From the NCBI RefSeq assembly GCF_001658005.1, contig NZ_CP015986.1:1551501-1615500 (forward strand): a DNA stretch of 64,000 bases, given 5' to 3'. The notes beneath the pieces are model-generated. The model saw nothing but the letters and a program-made list of their open reading frames with translations. It was not told where the DNA came from and ran no database searches. This stretch comes from Sphingobium sp. EP60837 (GTDB lineage: Bacteria > Pseudomonadota > Alphaproteobacteria > Sphingomonadales > Sphingomonadaceae). The position numbers were made by a program, and so were the translations under genes. Shown in pieces: positions 38,103-46,533 of this stretch (position 1 is its first letter; each line of letters starts with the position of its first letter).

Positions 38103-38552
38103 ATGTCTCGGTCGGAACTTACGCAGTCTTTGACGCAGAAGATGCCGCAGGTGGTTCGCAGTTGGCGTGGACTGGCGGACGAGGCGTTGGCCGAATTTCG
38201 CGTGTCTAACAGCGCGGGATGGTGCCTGGTCCATCTTGAGCGGCTGGGGCCGGACGCACGGCAGGCGGATCTGGCTGAATTGCTGGGAATTACCCAGCCA
38301 TCGCTGGTGCGGACGCTGGATCAGCTGGAGGCGATGGCGCTGGTCGAGCGGTTGCCCAATCCCGATGACAAAAGATCGAACCGCATCGCTTTCACCCCGG
38401 CAGGAAGAGAATTAGCGGGGCGGATCAAGGAGCGGCTCGATGGCTTGCGGCGCGAATTGCTGGACGGCGTGCCAGATGCCGCGATCGAAATTAGCGTCAA
38501 CCTGATGGAGCTTCTCGGCCGCCGGATTGCCGAGCGCCGACAGCGGTCATGA
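38103..38552 (+). CDS. MarR family transcriptional regulator
   Basis: A winged helix-turn-helix regulator of 149 residues. The DNA-binding part is ADLAELLGITQPSLVRTLDQLE, followed by the wing with DKRSNRIAFTPAGREL; the ends form the dimer helices. Members usually repress their own gene and an adjacent transport or degradation gene and release DNA on binding small aromatic ligands. Here the next gene is pal on the other strand, so no obvious target adjoins. The palindrome directly before the start supports autoregulation. Confidence 0.92.
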   Translation: MSRSELTQSLTQKMPQVVRSWRGLADEALAEFRVSNSAGWCLVHLERLGPDARQADLAELLGITQPSLVRTLDQLEAMALVERLPNPDDKRSNRIAFTPAGRELAGRIKERLDGLRRELLDGVPDAAIEISVNLMELLGRRIAERRQRS

Positions 38553-38867
38553 TCGCTCGTTTCGGCTGACGTTAACGCTGGGCCAATGCCCGTCGCAGTG
38601 CATGGCGGGTATCGCTTGTCGGTGTTATTGGGACTGAGCAGCCCGCGCCTATCACTGATCGCTGATCGCCAATGAGCGAGTTCGCGAGCTTTCCTTATGG
38701 GACGATCGCGCAGCTAGCGCGGGTGGTCGTTCGGGCCAGGAAAAAGCCCGCCGATCATGGGACCGGCGGGCTCTCCTGAAGCATTGGTGCGACCCGAAGG
38801 CTTCAAATTTCCTGTGTCTGCTGCATTTTCCGGGCCGTCAGGCGAGGGCCACCTGACATGGAAATGC
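38553..38867. other. Intergenic stretch between marR-type gene and pal
   Basis: About 315 bp between two converging genes. Apart from the terminator of the pal transcript at 38741-38772 I see no gene, repeat copy or clear RNA. Confidence 0.6.
38741..38772 (-). terminator. Rho-independent terminator of the tol-pal operon
   Basis: Read on the minus strand, AGCCCGCCG and CGGCGGGCT form a perfect 9-bp stem over ten bases and are followed by TTTTT. It lies about 95 bases after the pal stop. Confidence 0.9.
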
Positions 38868-39383
38868 TCAATATTGAACCGTGACGGTCACCGCGCGGCG
38901 GTTCTGTGCCCAGGCGGCTTCGTCCGAGCCGAGCGCGGCGGGACGCTCCTTGCCGTAGCTGACCGTGTTGATGCGGCTGGGATCAATGCCCAGCGAGGCG
39001 AGGTAGTTTTTCGCGGCGTTGGCGCGGCGTTCGCCCAGAGCGATGTTGTAGTCGCGGGTGCCGCGCTCGTCCGCATGGCCTTCGATCGTGACGCGGACAT
39101 TGGGGTTCTGCTGCAGCCAGGCTGCCTGGCTCTGCAGAGTCTGCTGGTCCTGGGCATCGACATCATATTGGTCAGTGTCGAAGAAGATGCGGTCCGACGA
39201 AACGGAGGCGACGAAATCCTCCTGGCTGCCCTTGGTGGGGCCACTCGTGGCAGGACCTGTGCCGGTTCCGCTCTGCGCGCTGGTGTCGGCGGGCGGCGGG
39301 GGAAGGTCCTTGGGCGCCTTCTTGCCGCAGGCGGCGAGCGCCAGGACGGACACGGCGATCAATAGGGGGCGATTGAGTTTCAT
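38868..39383 (-). CDS. pal: Peptidoglycan-associated lipoprotein Pal
   Basis: An outer-membrane lipoprotein of 171 residues: lipobox LAAC with Cys20, a proline/serine/glycine-rich linker, and an OmpA-like domain (about 63-171) with [19 protein letters not shown] and the [10 protein letters not shown] segment that binds diaminopimelate of peptidoglycan. With TolQRAB it holds the outer membrane to the wall during division. It is the last gene of the tol-pal cluster, 25 bp after tolB. Confidence 0.96.
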   Translation of the reverse strand: MKLNRPLLIAVSVLALAACGKKAPKDLPPPPADTSAQSGTGTGPATSGPTKGSQEDFVASVSSDRIFFDTDQYDVDAQDQQTLQSQAAWLQQNPNVRVTIEGHADERGTRDYNIALGERRANAAKNYLASLGIDPSRINTVSYGKERPAALGSDEAAWAQNRRAVTVTVQY

Positions 39384-39407
39384 GAGGGTCTCCTAAAAGG
39401 GGATGGA

Positions 39408-40730
39408 TCAGGGAAGCAGCGGGCCCCAGGCGGGGTCGGAGCCGCTCAAGGGCGTGGGAATGCGGCGTTCGTTGACGCCGGTAAGATCGACCTGCCAAAC
39501 CTGGCTGGAGCCGTCGCGGCCGGGCGAGGTGCGGAAATATTGCAGGACGCGGCCGTTGGGCGACCAGGTCGGCTGCTCATCCTGCCAGCCATTGGTCAGG
39601 ATGCGCTCATTGCCGCCGTCCGGCGTCATGACCGCAATCTTGAAGTCGCCGCTGATCTTGGTGAAGGCGATCAGGTCACCGCGGGGGCTCCATTCGGGCG
39701 TGGCATAGCGGCCGCCGCCATGGCTGATGCGGCGCTGGCCGGAGCCATCGGCGTTCATGACATAGATTTGCTGGCTGCCCGAACGGTCGCTTTCGAAGAC
39801 GATCTTCGTGCCGTCCGGCGAATAGCTGCCACCGACATCGATGCCGGGTGCGGTGGTGAGGCGAACAGGCTGGCCGCCCTGCGCCGAAACACGGTAGATG
39901 TCGGTATTGCCCGCAGCGGCCATGGAAAAGAGGATGTTGCGGCCATCGGGCGACCAGCGCGGGGCGAAGGTGGCGTTGTTGCTTTCCGTCACCAGCTTCT
40001 GACGGCCGCTGCCAATGTCATAGACATAGATGCGCACCCGGCTGCCGAGATAGCTCACATAGACGATCGACTTGTAATCGGGGGAGAAGCGCGGGGTCAG
40101 CGCGATCGACTGGCCGTTGGTGATGAAGCGGTGGTTCGCGCCGTCCGAATCCATGATAGCGAGGCGCTTGGTGCGGTTCCCCTTCGGCCCGCTCTCCGCG
40201 ATATAGGCGATCCGGCTGTCGAAGAAGGGGCTTTCGCCCGACAGGCGCGCATAGATGGCATCGGCGCATTTATGTGCGGCCCGGCGCCAGTCGCGCGGGG
40301 CGACGACATAGCCCTGGCGGGTCAGTTCCTGTTTGAGCGCGACGTCATAGAGATAGCAGCCGACAGTGATGTCGGCTTCTCCGCCGGTCGTGCGCACGAA
40401 GCCTTGCACCAACGCCTGATAGGCGCCCCATTTGTCATAAGCGGGGCTGGTGACTTCGGGGAAGGAAATGGCCGGGATGCCGCCGGGGCCCGACGGATCG
40501 AACAGGCCCGAGCCCTTGAGGTCGGTCGCGATCACGTCGGCGATCTTGCGGCCGAGTTCGGTCGAAGAACCCGCCGGCGTCGAAACTTCCGCCTGCGCGG
40601 GCAGGGCGGGAACGACGATCTTCAGATTGCTGTCGATCTCACCCGTCACATCGACGGACAACTGGGCGAGCGCGGGAGGGGCAAAGGCTGCGCAAAGGGC
40701 AAGCAGTGCGGTTATTCCGAAGCGTTTCAT
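39408..40730 (-). CDS. tolB: Tol-Pal system protein TolB
   Basis: A periplasmic beta-propeller protein of 440 residues that interacts with Pal and TolA. The signal peptide (about 1-22) ends PPALAQ. An amino-terminal domain precedes repeated WD40-like PD40 blades (for example APRWSPDGRNILF, GGSYSPDGTKIVF, TPEWSPRGDLIAF, QPTWSPNGRVLQY). The ATG at 40730 overlaps the tolA stop as ATGA, so translation is coupled. Confidence 0.96.
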   Translation of the reverse strand: MKRFGITALLALCAAFAPPALAQLSVDVTGEIDSNLKIVVPALPAQAEVSTPAGSSTELGRKIADVIATDLKGSGLFDPSGPGGIPAISFPEVTSPAYDKWGAYQALVQGFVRTTGGEADITVGCYLYDVALKQELTRQGYVVAPRDWRRAAHKCADAIYARLSGESPFFDSRIAYIAESGPKGNRTKRLAIMDSDGANHRFITNGQSIALTPRFSPDYKSIVYVSYLGSRVRIYVYDIGSGRQKLVTESNNATFAPRWSPDGRNILFSMAAAGNTDIYRVSAQGGQPVRLTTAPGIDVGGSYSPDGTKIVFESDRSGSQQIYVMNADGSGQRRISHGGGRYATPEWSPRGDLIAFTKISGDFKIAVMTPDGGNERILTNGWQDEQPTWSPNGRVLQYFRTSPGRDGSSQVWQVDLTGVNERRIPTPLSGSDPAWGPLLP

Positions 40731-41695
40731 CGCGCTTTCCTTGCATAGACTCTGAGGGGTTTGAGCCAGTTCCACTGGTCATAATATTCGGCAGGCAGAT
40801 TCTGGAACGGGGATGCCTGCATGACCGCCTGGATGGCCCGTTCCTTGTAAACGGAAACCTGGGGCCGATTGCTGTCATTCACCCCCTGGACGTCGATGAC
40901 TTCGGGCCTTCCTATCACCCGCCCGTTGCGGTCCAGCTTTACGTCCAGGAGGGCGACGAGCAATTCGACATCAGCGCCCGATGGCAACCGAAGGTGCGGA
41001 TAGATTTGATTGCTGATCACATTATTGAGCGCGGCCTTCTGCGCCGGGCCCATGGTGGCGGCTGGCGGGGGCGCGGGTTTGCGCGGAGCGTCGGACTCGG
41101 CGTCGATGCCCTTGAGGAAATCCTTGCCGAGCAGCGAGCCCTTGGGCTTTTCCGCCTTGCCTTGGCCGGAGGCGCGGGCCGGGGCGTCCCCCTTCGCCTT
41201 GGGCGCGGGCTTTTGCGACGCCTTGGCGGGCGCAGGCGCGACGGCGGCAGGCTTGGGCTTCTGCGGGGCGGGCTTTTGAGCGGGCTTTTCAGGCGCGGGC
41301 TTGGGCTTGGGCGCGGCCTTGGGCACATCCCTCTTGGGCGGTGCAGGAGTGGGCTTTGGCGCCGGTTTCGCGGCTGGCTTCGGCGGCGCAGGCTTTGGCG
41401 GTGGCGGAGCGGGGAGGGGTTCCGGTTCCGGCATGGGCGCTGGTTCGGGAACGGGCGCGGGGGCGGCGTCCTCGGTCGGACCTTCCTCTGGCGCGACGCT
41501 GGGCGGCGGAGGCTGGGTCGAGACCTGCGGCGCCATGGACTTCAAGTCCACTTCGTCCACCAGGCTGACGTCCATGGGGGGGGAGTTGAGCTTCAGCGGA
41601 TTGGGGGTGGCGAGGAAGCCGACCGACAGCAAGCCGAACAGCAGGACATGTCCCGCCGTCGCAACGCCAAGGCCGATTTTCTCCGCGCGTTCCAT
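40727..41695 (-). CDS. tolA: Tol-Pal system protein TolA
   Basis: An inner-membrane protein of 322 residues that spans the periplasm. It has a single transmembrane helix near residues 10-30, a long proline/alanine/lysine-rich region (about 60-215) in place of the helical domain of enterobacterial TolA, and a carboxyl TonB/TolA-like domain (VISNQIYPHLRLP to FQNLPAEYYDQW). It couples TolQR energy to Pal and TolB. Position between tolR and tolB supports TolA over TonB. Confidence 0.92.
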   Translation of the reverse strand: MERAEKIGLGVATAGHVLLFGLLSVGFLATPNPLKLNSPPMDVSLVDEVDLKSMAPQVSTQPPPPSVAPEEGPTEDAAPAPVPEPAPMPEPEPLPAPPPPKPAPPKPAAKPAPKPTPAPPKRDVPKAAPKPKPAPEKPAQKPAPQKPKPAAVAPAPAKASQKPAPKAKGDAPARASGQGKAEKPKGSLLGKDFLKGIDAESDAPRKPAPPPAATMGPAQKAALNNVISNQIYPHLRLPSGADVELLVALLDVKLDRNGRVIGRPEVIDVQGVNDSNRPQVSVYKERAIQAVMQASPFQNLPAEYYDQWNWLKPLRVYARKAR

Positions 41696-41713
41696 CGCCT
41701 GGTCCTATGGCCC

Positions 41714-42178
41714 CTATTCTGAACCGCTGGTGACGGCGTTGTCATTGCCGCCGGTGCTGACGAGCGCCACTTTGTTGAGGCCCGCGCGGTTGAGTTCGCC
41801 CATGACACGCATGACGCGGCCATAGTCGAGGCCCGTGTCGGCGCGCAGGAAGATTTGCGGCGGCTCCGCCTTGCCCGCATTGGCCGAAACGATTTCAGCG
41901 AGGCGGTTGGGAAGGTCGGCGTCGCTGATTTCGGTTTCGTCGATATAGAGGCCGCCGTCGCGGTCAATCGAAACCACGGTCGGCTTCTGGTCCTGGTCCA
42001 GCCCCTTGGCGCGCGTTTCGGGCAGGTTCACCGGCACGCCGGTGACGAGCAAGGGCGCTGTCACCATGAAGATGATGAGCAGGACGAGCATGACGTCCAC
42101 CAGCGGGGTGACGTTGATGTCCGCCATCGGCGCGCGGCCGCGGCCTCGGCGATGGGAGGGAGGGCCGGACATGGCCAT
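41714..42178 (-). CDS. tolR: TolR/ExbD family protein
   Basis: An inner-membrane protein of 154 residues with one helix. The motif INVTPLVDVMLVLLIIFMV carries the proton-path aspartate, and the periplasmic part (DLPNRLAEIV to DYGRVMRVMG) forms the ExbD/TolR fold. Neighbours identify it as TolR. ATG 42178 is used; ATG 42172 is equally possible. It lies 185 bp downstream of tolQ, an unusually wide gap filled with repeats. Confidence 0.93.
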   Translation of the reverse strand: MAMSGPPSHRRGRGRAPMADINVTPLVDVMLVLLIIFMVTAPLLVTGVPVNLPETRAKGLDQDQKPTVVSIDRDGGLYIDETEISDADLPNRLAEIVSANAGKAEPPQIFLRADTGLDYGRVMRVMGELNRAGLNKVALVSTGGNDNAVTSGSE

Positions 42179-42216
42179 TTACAGGACTCCCCAAACTGTT
42201 GGACGCAAACCTGTCC

Positions 42217-42295
42217 CCGTTCGGGCTGAGCCTGTCGAAGCCCTCCACTTTCCCTGGCGAGAAGAAAGGCCCTTCGACACGCTCAGGGCGAGCGG
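42217..42295. repeat. Dispersed intergenic inverted repeat, family A, copy 2
   Basis: The left arm (42217-42243, starting CCGTTCGGGCTGAGCC) and right arm (42269-42295, ending GCTCAGGGCGAGCGG) are inverted complements and match the element at 10690-10768 in both arms and orientation; the spacers differ. It lies inside the tol-pal cluster between tolQ and tolR. Confidence 0.9.
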
Positions 42296-42323
42296 GAGGA
42301 GGGGCGGGTGAGCGGCGCCAGAG

Positions 42324-42343
42324 ATCCCAGCTTTTGCTGGGAT
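42324..42343. repeat. Half copy of repeat family D (hairpin)
   Basis: ATCCCAGC and GCTGGGAT enclose TTTT, a perfect 8-bp hairpin. With its flank (GAG before, GGCGGG after) it matches one arm of the element at 48741-48816. It lies between tolQ and tolR next to the family A copy. Confidence 0.75.
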
Positions 42344-42363
42344 GGCGGGGCTCAGGAGCTCAA

Positions 42364-43086
42364 TCACCGCTGCGCCTCCAGCTCGCGGCTCAGGGTCGAA
42401 TAGAAGCCATCCGCAAAGCGGGTGAGCTTCGATTCCATGCGATTGATGCCGTGGCTGAAGCGGTTGTAGGCGATGACGGCCGGGATCGCCGCGAACAGGC
42501 CGATGGCGGTGGCGAAGAGAGCTTCGGCAATGCCGGGCGCGACGACGGCGAGCGAGCTGTTCTGTTCCTTCGCGATCGCGGTGAAGGCGCGCATGATGCC
42601 CCAGACAGTGCCGAACAGGCCGACAAAGGGCGCGACCGAGCCGATGGTGGCGAGGATATTGAGCCGGTCGGACAGGCGATCGACCTCCGCCGCGATCATG
42701 CTCGACATCGAGGTCGAAAGCCGGTCGCGCGTGCCGTCGCGATCGATCACCTTCTGGGCGGTCGAGCGGCGCCATTCGGTGACGCCCGCGGCCATCACCT
42801 TGGCGGCGGGAAAGTCTGCCGACTTGCCGCGCGCTTCGTAGAAGCGGTCGATATCCTCCGCTTTCCAGAAATCATCCTCAAAGGTGCTGCTCTGGCGGCT
42901 GGCCCTGCGCAGCGTGACGCTGAAGCCGATGATCATCGCCCAGGTCCAGATGCTGGCAAGCACAAGGCCCAGCATCACCACCTTCACGACGATGTCCGCC
43001 TGCAGGAACAGGGCGAGCGGCGAAATGGTCGCAGCTTCGGTGGCGGCGCCGACTGCGGCACCGACGTCGGGCATCGAAAGGCTCAT
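42364..43086 (-). CDS. tolQ: TolQ proton channel protein
   Basis: A MotA/TolQ/ExbB family inner-membrane protein of 240 residues with three helices: near 28-50, then [22 protein letters not shown] and [28 protein letters not shown]. It forms the proton-driven motor with TolR that energises TolA. The ATGA overlap with ybgC (43083-43086) indicates coupling. Confidence 0.95.
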   Translation of the reverse strand: MSLSMPDVGAAVGAATEAATISPLALFLQADIVVKVVMLGLVLASIWTWAMIIGFSVTLRRASRQSSTFEDDFWKAEDIDRFYEARGKSADFPAAKVMAAGVTEWRRSTAQKVIDRDGTRDRLSTSMSSMIAAEVDRLSDRLNILATIGSVAPFVGLFGTVWGIMRAFTAIAKEQNSSLAVVAPGIAEALFATAIGLFAAIPAVIAYNRFSHGINRMESKLTRFADGFYSTLSRELEAQR

Positions 43087-43553
43087 GGGTTGATGTCTTC
43101 CCCTATCATCAAACGGCTGAAAATATCGATCCAGGGCTTGGGTTGCCGCGTAGGACGGCCCCGGTTGGTCAGGAAGGCGACAGAGACTTCGCCGTCCGTC
43201 AGTATTTCATCGTCCCGCCTGACTCTTTGCTGAATGGTGCAGGCGACCGGGCGGATGGCGGTGACGCGGCTTTCGACCATCAGGTCATCATCGAGCCGCG
43301 CCGGGCGCTTATAGGCGATCTTGAGATCCGTCACGGCATAGACGCCGGTCCCATCCTCCTGCGCGGCGCGCTGATCGATGCCGACAACCCGCAGCATGTC
43401 GGAGCGGGCGCGTTCCATATAGCGCAGATAATTGGCGTGATAGACCAGGCCCGAAAGGTCCGTATCCTCGAAATAGACGCGCACAGGGAAATGATGCACC
43501 GCGGCGATGAACCTTCCGGTCGCCGGCACGGGCATGGACGTTGTAACGGACAT
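43083..43553 (-). CDS. ybgC: Tol-Pal associated acyl-CoA thioesterase YbgC
   Basis: A hot-dog fold thioesterase of 156 residues. The motif VYFEDTDLSGLVYHANYLRYMERAR (residues about 25-49) carries the catalytic Asp and His, and the family is typical of the first gene of tol-pal clusters. It hydrolyses short acyl-CoAs; in E. coli it associates with phospholipid-synthesis enzymes. The ATG at 43553 has AAAGG six bases upstream; longer starts up to 43589 are less likely. Confidence 0.93.
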   Translation of the reverse strand: MSVTTSMPVPATGRFIAAVHHFPVRVYFEDTDLSGLVYHANYLRYMERARSDMLRVVGIDQRAAQEDGTGVYAVTDLKIAYKRPARLDDDLMVESRVTAIRPVACTIQQRVRRDDEILTDGEVSVAFLTNRGRPTRQPKPWIDIFSRLMIGEDINP

Positions 43554-43724
43554 GCGCGGCCTTTTAACCATCATGCGCGCGCGGCGCAAAGCCGGAAATG
43601 CCCGATCAAAAACCGTTCTGCCGAGTGAACGGGTCTGTCCATCCTATCCGTGGGCGATGCTCATCGCGCATTGACACGGCCTGCGTTGTGATTGCCTTGC
43701 AAAAGCGCTGGCCGATTGCCCGCC

Positions 43725-43745
43725 TTGGCGCTACTGGGGCGCCAA
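43725..43745. promoter_or_regulatory. Perfect 7-bp palindrome upstream of 3-hydroxyacyl-CoA dehydrogenase
   Basis: TTGGCGC and GCGCCAA surround seven bases, ending 25 bases before the ATG. The length and symmetry are those of an operator, for example for a TetR-type regulator, but a leader hairpin is equally possible. Confidence 0.45.
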
Positions 43746-43770
43746 ATTGATTTACACGGAGACAATAGCA

Positions 43771-44649
43771 ATGACCGACATTCGGACCGTAGGCGTCATT
43801 GGCGCCGGTCAGATGGGCGCGGGCATCGCCCAGGTCACGGCGCAGGCCGGCTATGACGTGATCCTGTGCGACGTCGATCTGGAGCGCGCGCAAAAGGGGC
43901 TGCAGGGCATTTCCAAGCAACTTGCCCGCGCGGTGGAAAAGGGCAAGCTGAGCCCCGAGGAGTCCGAGGCGGCATTCGCCCGCATCCGTCCGAGCGGGGA
44001 CCTCAAGCCCTTGGCCGAGGCGCAGCTGGTGATCGAGGCCGCGACCGAGCGGGAAGAGATCAAGCGCAGCATCTTCACCAATGTTGGCGCGGCGATCACC
44101 CCGGGCACGATCCTGGCGACCAATACCTCCTCCATCCCGATCACCCGGCTGGCGCAGGTGGTGCCCGATCCGGCGCTGTTCGTGGGCATCCACTTCTTCA
44201 ACCCGGTGCAGGTCATGGCGCTGATCGAACTGATCCGCGGCCTTGCTACGTCGGACACGACGGTCGCTACGGTCGAAGCCTATATCGCGCGGCTGGGCAA
44301 GCAGGTGGTGCAGGCGTTCGATTCCCCCGGTTTCGTCGTCAACCGCATCCTGTTGCCGATGATCAACGAGGCGGTTTTCGCGCTGGGCGAGGGCGTGGCG
44401 GATATTCGGGACATCGACATGGGCGTGCGCCTGGGCCTCAACCATCCCATGGGGCCGCTGACGCTGGCGGATTTCGTCGGGCTGGATACCTGCCTTGAGA
44501 TTCTGAACGTGCTGCGATCCACGACGGGCGATTCAAAATATCGCCCGGCGCCGCTGCTGGTGAAATATGTCGAAGCTGGCTGGCTTGGGCGGAAGACCGG
44601 CAGGGGCTTTTATGATTATTCCGGCGCGGAGCCGGTTCCTACGCGCTGA
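43771..44649 (+). CDS. 3-hydroxybutyryl-CoA dehydrogenase
   Basis: An NAD(P)-dependent 3-hydroxyacyl-CoA dehydrogenase of 292 residues. It has the dinucleotide loop GVIGAGQMGAGIAQV, the motif ATNTSSIPIT, the catalytic HFFNPV with the paired glutamate, and the carboxyl domain ending LGRKTGRGFYDYS. The length fits the stand-alone 3-hydroxybutyryl-CoA dehydrogenase used in butanoate, fatty acid or phenylacetate catabolism. GGAGA lies eight bases before the ATG. Confidence 0.93.
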   Translation: MTDIRTVGVIGAGQMGAGIAQVTAQAGYDVILCDVDLERAQKGLQGISKQLARAVEKGKLSPEESEAAFARIRPSGDLKPLAEAQLVIEAATEREEIKRSIFTNVGAAITPGTILATNTSSIPITRLAQVVPDPALFVGIHFFNPVQVMALIELIRGLATSDTTVATVEAYIARLGKQVVQAFDSPGFVVNRILLPMINEAVFALGEGVADIRDIDMGVRLGLNHPMGPLTLADFVGLDTCLEILNVLRSTTGDSKYRPAPLLVKYVEAGWLGRKTGRGFYDYSGAEPVPTR

Positions 44650-44658
44650 CAGAGGCTG

Positions 44659-44690
44659 ACCCCGTTCGCGTCGCGCGACACGAACGGGGT
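44659..44690. terminator. Bidirectional hairpin between the dehydrogenase gene and pspF
   Basis: A perfect 10-bp stem (ACCCCGTTCG and CGAACGGGGT) over a 12-base loop lies between the two converging stops, followed by a weak GGTTT. It likely serves both genes. Confidence 0.6.
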
Positions 44691-44693
44691 GGT

Positions 44694-45704
44694 TTACGAC
44701 GTTCGTTCCGCGCCGAGCCGGTGCTTGCGCATGCAATGGCGCAACTGGTCATAGGTCAGGCCGAGCGCCTTCGCGGTCGCCCGTTGATTATAGCGGAGGC
44801 GTTCCAGTGTGGTCTGCACAATGGCGGCTTCATGGGCATCGACGGCTGCGCGCAGATCGGTGACGGGGGCCGTGACGGGAACGGCGGTGGCAGCCACTTG
44901 CGCATCAAGCGGTGTGGCTGACTGCGGCTTCCAGGGTGAGGCGAAGGGATCGAAGACGATCTGCGCGATTGCGCCGCCGGGTTCGTTCCAGCGATAGACG
45001 GCGCGCTCCACCACATTGCGCAGTTCGCGGACATTGCCGGGCCAGGGATGCGCGTCGAGTTCGGCGAGGCAGGCGGGAGAGAAGCCGGGCCATTCCGGCC
45101 AGCCTAATTCGGCCGCCATGCGCCTGCCGAAATGGTCCGCCAGCACCGCCACATCGCCTTCGCGCGCGCGAAGTGGCGGCAGGGTGATCACTTCGAAGCT
45201 CAATCGGTCGAGCAGGTCGGCGCGGAAGCGGCCTGCTTCGGCCAGGGCGGGCAGATCTTCATTGGTGGCGGCGACGATCCGGACATCGACCGTCATCGGG
45301 CGGGACGCGCCGATGCGCGTGACTTCGCCATATTCGATGACGCGCAGCAGCCTTTCCTGCGCGGCCATTGACAGGGTCGCCAATTCGTCGAGGAAGAGGG
45401 TGCCGCCATCGGATTCCTCGAACCGCCCGGCCCGCGCGCGGGCCGCGCCGGTGAAGGCGCCCTGTTCATGGCCGAACAGTTCCGCCTCGATCAAGGTTTC
45501 GGGCAGTGCGGCGCAGTTCATGATGATGAGCGGCTCCCCCCAGCGGGGGGACAGGCGATGGAGGCGTTCCGCGACCAGCTCCTTGCCGGTGCCGCGTTCG
45601 CCGATGACGAGGATGGGACGGTTCAGCTCCGCTGCCCGGCCGGCCTGCTCGACCGCATCGAGGAAGGCGAGAGATTGTCCGATGAACTGGGTGTTCCGTT
45701 CCAT
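44694..45704 (-). CDS. pspF: Phage shock operon activator PspF
   Basis: A sigma-54 enhancer-binding protein of 336 residues. It has Walker A GERGTGKE (35-42), the sigma-54 contact loop GAFTGA (82-87), Walker B GGTLFLDE (100-107), and a carboxyl Fis-type helix-turn-helix (NQRATAKALGLTYDQLRHCM). As in known PspF there is no amino-terminal receiver domain; inhibition is by PspA. It diverges from pspA, and a 31-bp palindrome starts three bases before its ATG. The middle linker (about 265-300) is proline/alanine-rich. Confidence 0.95.
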   Translation of the reverse strand: MERNTQFIGQSLAFLDAVEQAGRAAELNRPILVIGERGTGKELVAERLHRLSPRWGEPLIIMNCAALPETLIEAELFGHEQGAFTGAARARAGRFEESDGGTLFLDELATLSMAAQERLLRVIEYGEVTRIGASRPMTVDVRIVAATNEDLPALAEAGRFRADLLDRLSFEVITLPPLRAREGDVAVLADHFGRRMAAELGWPEWPGFSPACLAELDAHPWPGNVRELRNVVERAVYRWNEPGGAIAQIVFDPFASPWKPQSATPLDAQVAATAVPVTAPVTDLRAAVDAHEAAIVQTTLERLRYNQRATAKALGLTYDQLRHCMRKHRLGAERTS

Positions 45705-45706
45705 GA

Positions 45707-45737
45707 CCAATATATGGTGAAAAATACCATATGTTGG
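45707..45737. promoter_or_regulatory. Probable PspF binding site (upstream activating sequence)
   Basis: A palindrome with inner arms ATATGGT and ACCATAT around seven A/T-rich bases, extended outward by CCAA and TTGG. It lies directly before the pspF start codon and 58 bases upstream of the sigma-54 promoter of pspA, the position of an enhancer that also allows autoregulation of pspF. Confidence 0.8.
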
Positions 45738-45794
45738 CAAGATGAATCGTGCCAGTTTGACGGAAAAGTCCCGGATTTTGGGCCCTTCCCGCAA

Positions 45795-45811
45795 TTGGCA
45801 CGGCTTCTGCA
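45795..45811 (+). promoter_or_regulatory. Sigma-54 promoter of the psp operon
   Basis: TTGGCACGGCTTCTGCA matches the sigma-54 consensus TGGCAC-N5-TTGC with one change; the GG and GC doublets are exactly ten bases apart. It ends 43 bases before the pspA ATG and fits control by the adjacent PspF. Confidence 0.88.
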
Positions 45812-45854
45812 ATGCTGTCCCGCAAAGCCGTTGAACGGAAGGATTGCAGTTCCC

Positions 45855-46529
45855 ATGGGTATTTTCTCACGCACGCGCGACATAATCGCCGCCAATGTCA
45901 CCGACCTGCTCGACCGGGCGGAGGACCCGGCCAAGATGATCCGCATGATCATCCTGGAAATGGAAGAGACGCTGGTCGAAGTGCGCGCCTCGGCTGCACG
46001 CACCATCGCGGATCAGAAGGAGATGCGCCGCCACATCGGTAAGCTGCAGGGCTTGCAGGACAGCTGGACGGAAAAGGCCCAGTTGGCACTGAGCAAGGAC
46101 CGCGAGGACCTGGCCAAGGCAGCGCTGGTGGAAAAGCAGAAGGCGGCAGACATGGCCGAGCAGCTGTCCCACGAGATCGAGGTGCTGGACGAAGCGCTGA
46201 AGGTGTCGGAGGATGATATCGCCAAGTTGCAGGCCAAGCTGCGCGAGGCGCGAACCCGGCAGAACAGCCTGGTCACGCGCATGGAAAGCGCGCACAATCG
46301 ACTGCGGATGCGCGAAGCCTATGCGGGCGAGAAGGTGAATGAGGCGTTCGCCCGCTTCGACATGCTGGAACGGCGCGTCGATATGGCGGAAGGGCGCGCG
46401 GATGCGCTGGGCCTGGGTCAGGGCCAGAAGAGCCTGGAGGAGGAGATTGCCGATCTCCATTCCGCTGAAAAGGTGGACGCCGAACTCGCCGCGCTGAAAG
46501 CCAGCATGACCAGCAGCAGGGGTGCGTGA
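45855..46529 (+). CDS. pspA: Phage shock protein A
   Basis: An ESCRT-III-like peripheral membrane protein of 224 residues, almost entirely coiled coil. The amino-terminal amphipathic helix MGIFSRTRDIIAANVTDLL and the segment AEDPAKMIRMIILEMEETLVEV are typical. It stabilises stressed inner membrane and inhibits PspF. The ATG at 45855 follows GGAAGGA by about ten bases. It is the first gene of the sigma-54-driven operon. Confidence 0.96.
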   Translation: MGIFSRTRDIIAANVTDLLDRAEDPAKMIRMIILEMEETLVEVRASAARTIADQKEMRRHIGKLQGLQDSWTEKAQLALSKDREDLAKAALVEKQKAADMAEQLSHEIEVLDEALKVSEDDIAKLQAKLREARTRQNSLVTRMESAHNRLRMREAYAGEKVNEAFARFDMLERRVDMAEGRADALGLGQGQKSLEEEIADLHSAEKVDAELAALKASMTSSRGA

Positions 46530-46533
46530 GGTG

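Noticed and set aside
38788..38802. 15-base exact match TGCGACCCGAAGGCT to 51811-51825
   Set aside because: A few matches of this length are expected by chance in 64 kb read on both strands, and the flanks do not align.
40727..41695. tolA read as a tonB gene because of its proline/lysine-rich region
   Set aside because: Its place between tolR and tolB and the overlap with tolB favour TolA.
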